Source: an uncultured Pelagibacteraceae bacterium
GTDB taxonomy: Bacteria; Pseudomonadota; Alphaproteobacteria; Pelagibacterales; Pelagibacteraceae
Length of the DNA stretch: 64,000 nt
Assembly: GCA_902580505.1 (NCBI GenBank)
Contig: CACHLB010000001.1
Location: forward strand, 117,324-181,323
Reading direction: 5' to 3'
Shown here piece after piece: positions 61,470 through 64,000 of the stretch. How positions within the stretch are numbered: position 1 is the first letter of the stretch; each line of letters starts with the position of its first letter. A model generated the notes under the pieces. The model saw nothing but the letters and a program-made list of their open reading frames with translations, searched no databases and was not told the origin of the DNA. Made by a program: the position numbers and the translations under genes.

Positions 61470-61844
61470 TTATTTTAATTTACCTTCTTCTCTCATCTTA
61501 GCTCTAATTTTTGTTGCAGAAATTTTCTGAATTTCTTCAGGCAATACTATTTCTTCAATTTTATATCCAACACCTCTTCCATAACAAATATTTGTAATAT
61601 TAGGGACAAGCATAATTTTGAATCTACCCTCAAACTCTGGATTAAGTTTTTCCTCAATATTTTTTTTGACAGTTTCGAAATCAAATGGGTTATCATCAAC
61701 TCCTTGTACATCTCTAATTTGAATACATACTTGTCCTGTTTTTTTTATAATTTCTTTAAATAGAGTATAATGACCATCGTGAAACGGTTGCCATCTTCCT
61801 AACATTTGAGCTGTTGGTTTTTTATTATCCCATTGATAAGTCAT
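61470..61844 (-). CDS. Cytidylyltransferase-like nucleotidyltransferase
   Basis: 124 aa from the ATG at 61844, which overlaps the kinase stop (ATGA) and follows GGAGATAA; the track's 61877 start is inside the kinase gene. The fold's two signatures are present: QPFHDGHYTLF (HxGH, about 19-29) and KISATKIRAKM (ISxTxIR). The enzyme should transfer an AMP or CMP to a phosphorylated small molecule. Paired with a P-loop kinase, it looks like a two-step activation of a small substrate. Confidence 0.82.
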   Translation of the reverse strand: MTYQWDNKKPTAQMLGRWQPFHDGHYTLFKEIIKKTGQVCIQIRDVQGVDDNPFDFETVKKNIEEKLNPEFEGRFKIMLVPNITNICYGRGVGYKIEEIVLPEEIQKISATKIRAKMREEGKLK

Positions 61845-62251
61845 TTTTTTATCTCCTCTAAAATTTTTGGTGCCCAAGACTTAGCATCTTGTGTGGTAAC
61901 ATGAAAATCATATTTTTCTGGCTTAACAAACATTTGGTTTGTATCTTCAAACCTACCCTTTTTTATTGTATCTACCCAGATTATATAATCAGCAGGAAAT
62001 AAGCTTCTTGCCTTTGGAGTTGGACAAATAAAATCTGCAACAACAAAGTTTCCTTCCTCTTTTAATTTTAAAGCAAAATCAGCCATTCTGTTAGCTTGTC
62101 TAGATCTGCCCTCTTCTGAAAAATCCCAATCGTTTGCAGCTTTTCTTACTTCATCTGCATTTAATCTTTTAGCATTTAATAATGGAGCTAGTTCGTTTGC
62201 TAATGTAGTTTTTCCAGCACCTGGGAGTCCCATGATTAATATAATTTTCAT
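61841..62251 (-). CDS. P-loop kinase, adenylylsulfate-kinase-like
   Basis: 136 aa with Walker A GLPGAGKTTLANELA at residues 8-22, followed by LNADEVRKAANDWDFSEEGRSRQANRMADFA, which follows the adenylylsulfate kinase (CysC) pattern of NxDxVR and the lid helix, and VVADFICPTPKARSLF. It is about 60 residues shorter than CysC, so the substrate may differ. The gene overlaps the nucleotidyltransferase (ATGA), so the two probably work together. Confidence 0.82.
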   Translation of the reverse strand: MKIILIMGLPGAGKTTLANELAPLLNAKRLNADEVRKAANDWDFSEEGRSRQANRMADFALKLKEEGNFVVADFICPTPKARSLFPADYIIWVDTIKKGRFEDTNQMFVKPEKYDFHVTTQDAKSWAPKILEEIKK

Positions 62252-62266
62252 TTTTAGGTTTTAACT

Positions 62267-63442
62267 TTAAATTAAATTACCAGCAACCCACTTATGAAAG
62301 TGATGAGTTGGATTGTCCATCTTTGGAGAAAAATTACCACCATTATAAGCTGGAGAGTTTCTGCCTATTTGCATACTTTGAATTATATCTACATCTTCTT
62401 TTTGAATATCTTTCCATTGTTTGTGATTTTTTTGTCTTAAAGTTTTATACTTTGTTGAAGTTGCCGCTTCATCTCCTACATAATAAATTTCCATATGTTC
62501 TATTGTAAACTCATGATTCATTGGCTCTAACCAATAAGCATAATAATGATCTTTGTGAATTCCTAACATTACATTTGGAAATAGTGCTACGTACTCAGCT
62601 ATATTTTCTTTATCTTTTGGCCAGTTAGGAAAACAAGGAAACTTTTCTTCTCCTTCAAACCTTGGATTGTAAACAACTGTTCCTTGTCCAGCGAAACGAT
62701 TTGGAAGGCCTTGAATATGATAGTGATCCTCTAATTTGGAATAAGAATTTAATCCTGGATGAACCCAAGGCAAATGATAGCTCTCACAATAATTTTCAAT
62801 TGCAAATTTCCAATTACATTTTGCATCTAATTTAAAATAACCATAGTCATTTGCATGATAAATTAATTCTCTATCTTTCAATGGCCAAAATTTTTCCCAT
62901 CTTTCACTTAAAGGGCTGATGTAATCCTCAAATGACATTTCATTGTTATTGATATTAATCATAATCAAATCCAACCAAATATATGATCTTATCTCTTTTA
63001 AATTACTTTTTGATTTATCAAATTCAGGTGTTTGATGAGTATTCATGCCTCCTATATGGGGTGTAGCAACTAATTTTCCTTCTAAATCATATGACCATGA
63101 GTGATATAAGCACCTAATAACATTTCTAATTTTGCCAGCTTCTCTAACTAATTTAACTCCTCTATGACTACAAATATTATGAAAAACTTTGATTTCTTTA
63201 TTTTTTGTTCTAACAATAAGTAAGGGTATTCCAAGTAAATCAATTGGTTTCACATCACCTTCATCTGGAATAGAACTTCCAACTCCAATTACGATCCACT
63301 TATCTTCAAATAATTTTTTTCTTTCAATTAAAGTGTATTCTTTACTGATGTAACATTCATTTGGTAAACCATGAGCTTCACTAATTGGTTTCGATACAAT
63401 ATCTAACTTTTGTTTATCTATAATATTGTAAATTTCTGACAT
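62267..63442 (-). CDS. Rieske non-heme iron oxygenase, large subunit
   Basis: 391-aa ring-hydroxylating-type oxygenase. Rieske cluster ligands are Cys91-x-His93 in CSHRG and Cys111-x-x-His114 in CLYHSWSYD. The mononuclear iron site lies in NYCESYHLPWVHPG (His223, His228), with the bridging acid nearby. Closest in layout to glycine betaine/choline/carnitine-type monooxygenases (GbcA, CntA), which would fit the dimethylglycine dehydrogenase-like genes in this window. No reductase gene is adjacent; the ferredoxin at 58921 is a candidate partner. Confidence 0.9.
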   Translation of the reverse strand: MSEIYNIIDKQKLDIVSKPISEAHGLPNECYISKEYTLIERKKLFEDKWIVIGVGSSIPDEGDVKPIDLLGIPLLIVRTKNKEIKVFHNICSHRGVKLVREAGKIRNVIRCLYHSWSYDLEGKLVATPHIGGMNTHQTPEFDKSKSNLKEIRSYIWLDLIMININNNEMSFEDYISPLSERWEKFWPLKDRELIYHANDYGYFKLDAKCNWKFAIENYCESYHLPWVHPGLNSYSKLEDHYHIQGLPNRFAGQGTVVYNPRFEGEEKFPCFPNWPKDKENIAEYVALFPNVMLGIHKDHYYAYWLEPMNHEFTIEHMEIYYVGDEAATSTKYKTLRQKNHKQWKDIQKEDVDIIQSMQIGRNSPAYNGGNFSPKMDNPTHHFHKWVAGNLI

Positions 63443-63445
63443 GGT

Positions 63446-64000
63446 TTATTTTATCACTTGATATAACCCTAACCAAGCATTTACATCTTTGCTTGCAATG
63501 TAATCTGATTTAAAAAATTTTATTTCTTTCCATTTATTTTGCTCTTTAAGTTGTTCTATTTTTTTATCAAAACCATATTCTTCATGTATTCCCTCATTAA
63601 TAGTAAAACAGATAAATCCATCATTCTTTGTAATCCTGATAAATTCCTCCAAAGCTGGTGGCTTTACATGTCCAAAAGTAAATGTACCAACACACATAAC
63701 AGAGTCATATTCATCATCTTTTTTATTAATGGGTTTATTCAAGTCTACTTGTTCAAGTTCTTCATAAAGGTCATTTGGTACTAATTCTAATAACTTTTTT
63801 GAAAGATCGGCCCCATGAAAATTTTTAAATCCATATTTTTTTAATTCAACACCCACCAATCCAGTTCCACAACCAGCATCATAAATTTTTGCATCTTTGT
63901 TTTTTTGGAATTCTGAAAATACTTTTGTTGTTTCTTTTGGACCCGTGTAATTCCAATCGTCCATATCCTTGTCATATTTATTACCATCTCCCCATTCATC
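63446..64000 (-). CDS. Class I SAM-dependent methyltransferase (5' end beyond the window)
   Basis: The listed ORF starts at 63964, but the frame stays open to the window edge and reads DEWGDGNKYDKDMDDW before it. This is the usual N-terminal YDxWxxxYDxD pattern of this methyltransferase family, so the gene is cut by the edge. The SAM motif is IYDAGCGTGLVGVEL, followed by HGADLSKKLLELV and YDSVMCVGTFTFGHV. This group often acts on small acids or is linked to Williams-Beuren-type proteins. It precedes the Rieske oxygenase gene by 3 nt. Confidence 0.88.
   Translation of the reverse strand, partial: DEWGDGNKYDKDMDDWNYTGPKETTKVFSEFQKNKDAKIYDAGCGTGLVGVELKKYGFKNFHGADLSKKLLELVPNDLYEELEQVDLNKPINKKDDEYDSVMCVGTFTFGHVKPPALEEFIRITKNDGFICFTINEGIHEEYGFDKKIEQLKEQNKWKEIKFFKSDYIASKDVNAWLGLYQVIK

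Noticed and set aside
1-64000. Mobile element, prophage or genomic-island signature
   Set aside because: No transposase, integrase, phage structural gene, direct-repeat att pair or base-composition break was seen. The tRNA-Met is flanked by ordinary genes.

Overview
The window is chromosomal DNA of a free-living marine alphaproteobacterium of the SAR11 clade (Candidatus Pelagibacter or a close relative). This rests on the very low GC content, lysine/isoleucine/asparagine-rich proteins, and extremely short or overlapping intergenic spaces. The gene content also fits: TRAP, TTT and ABC uptake systems with periplasmic binding proteins, dimethylglycine dehydrogenase-type flavoproteins, an acrylyl-CoA reductase homologue and a methanethiol-oxidase homologue. 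I see no phage, insertion sequence, CRISPR array, rRNA or clear pseudogene. About 97 percent of the window is assigned to genes.

Layout. 1-3 kb: class I ribonucleotide reductase nrdAB behind a twin NrdR-type box. 3.2-4.6 kb: phosphomannomutase/phosphoglucomutase. 4.7-12 kb: a minus-strand TRAP transporter, malonyl-CoA decarboxylase, dusA and TauE/SafE operon, with a divergent family III CoA-transferase (a likely malonate-type module), then rpoZ. 12.5-19.5 kb: MFS transporter, beta-HAD dehydrogenase, flavin protein, two carbonic-anhydrase-type proteins, a secreted putative metallopeptidase, thioredoxin-like protein and GT4. 19.5-24.5 kb: TctABC transporter, AbrB-type membrane protein and GT9. 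24.5-27.2 kb: Anbu proteasome-like protein divergent from a circularly permuted ATP-grasp protein. 27.2-30.2 kb: nitrilase plus polar amino-acid ABC transporter without its ATPase. 30.3-34.5 kb: a fused SpeD-SpeE followed upstream by MtnP, MtnA and a class II aldolase, with apt divergent and a tRNA-Met. This makes a self-contained polyamine/methylthioadenosine loop. 34.6-40.9 kb: exported protein, AEC transporter, TauD-like dioxygenase, fluoroacetate-dehalogenase-like hydrolase, GMP reductase, a malate/tartrate dehydrogenase-type enzyme and EamA transporter. 40.9-43.3 and 54.8-57.3 kb: two dimethylglycine-dehydrogenase-like paralogues, the second in an operon with etfB, etfA and ETF-quinone oxidoreductase. 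43.3-47.4 kb: ferric-iron ABC transporter with two Fur-like boxes and an unlisted 57-residue cysteine-rich protein inside the operon. 47.4-51.5 kb: LysR, acuI-like, folE, hisI-like, a 2OG oxygenase-like protein and DUF2237. 57.3-64 kb: small exported and membrane proteins, two CoA-binding proteins, ferredoxin, SBP56/methanethiol oxidase, enoyl-CoA hydratase, a kinase/nucleotidyltransferase pair, a Rieske oxygenase and an edge-truncated methyltransferase.

How it fits together. Much of the window serves uptake and oxidation of small organic acids and methylated osmolytes. Binding-protein-dependent transporters bring in substrates. The Rieske oxygenase and the DMGDH-like enzymes can strip methyl groups, and ETF with ETF-QO passes those electrons to quinone. 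The purine/sulfur part (speDE, mtnP, mtnA, aldolase, apt) recycles methylthioadenosine made by spermidine synthesis.

The least expected structures are: a perfect 7+6 bp H-type pseudoknot between two convergent genes (4689-4724); a hairpin after every one of the four solute-binding-protein genes, one of which sequesters the dctQ Shine-Dalgarno sequence; an apt terminator placed beyond the antisense of tRNA-Met; and two tiny genes missed by the ORF track (34592-34705 and 46073-46246).
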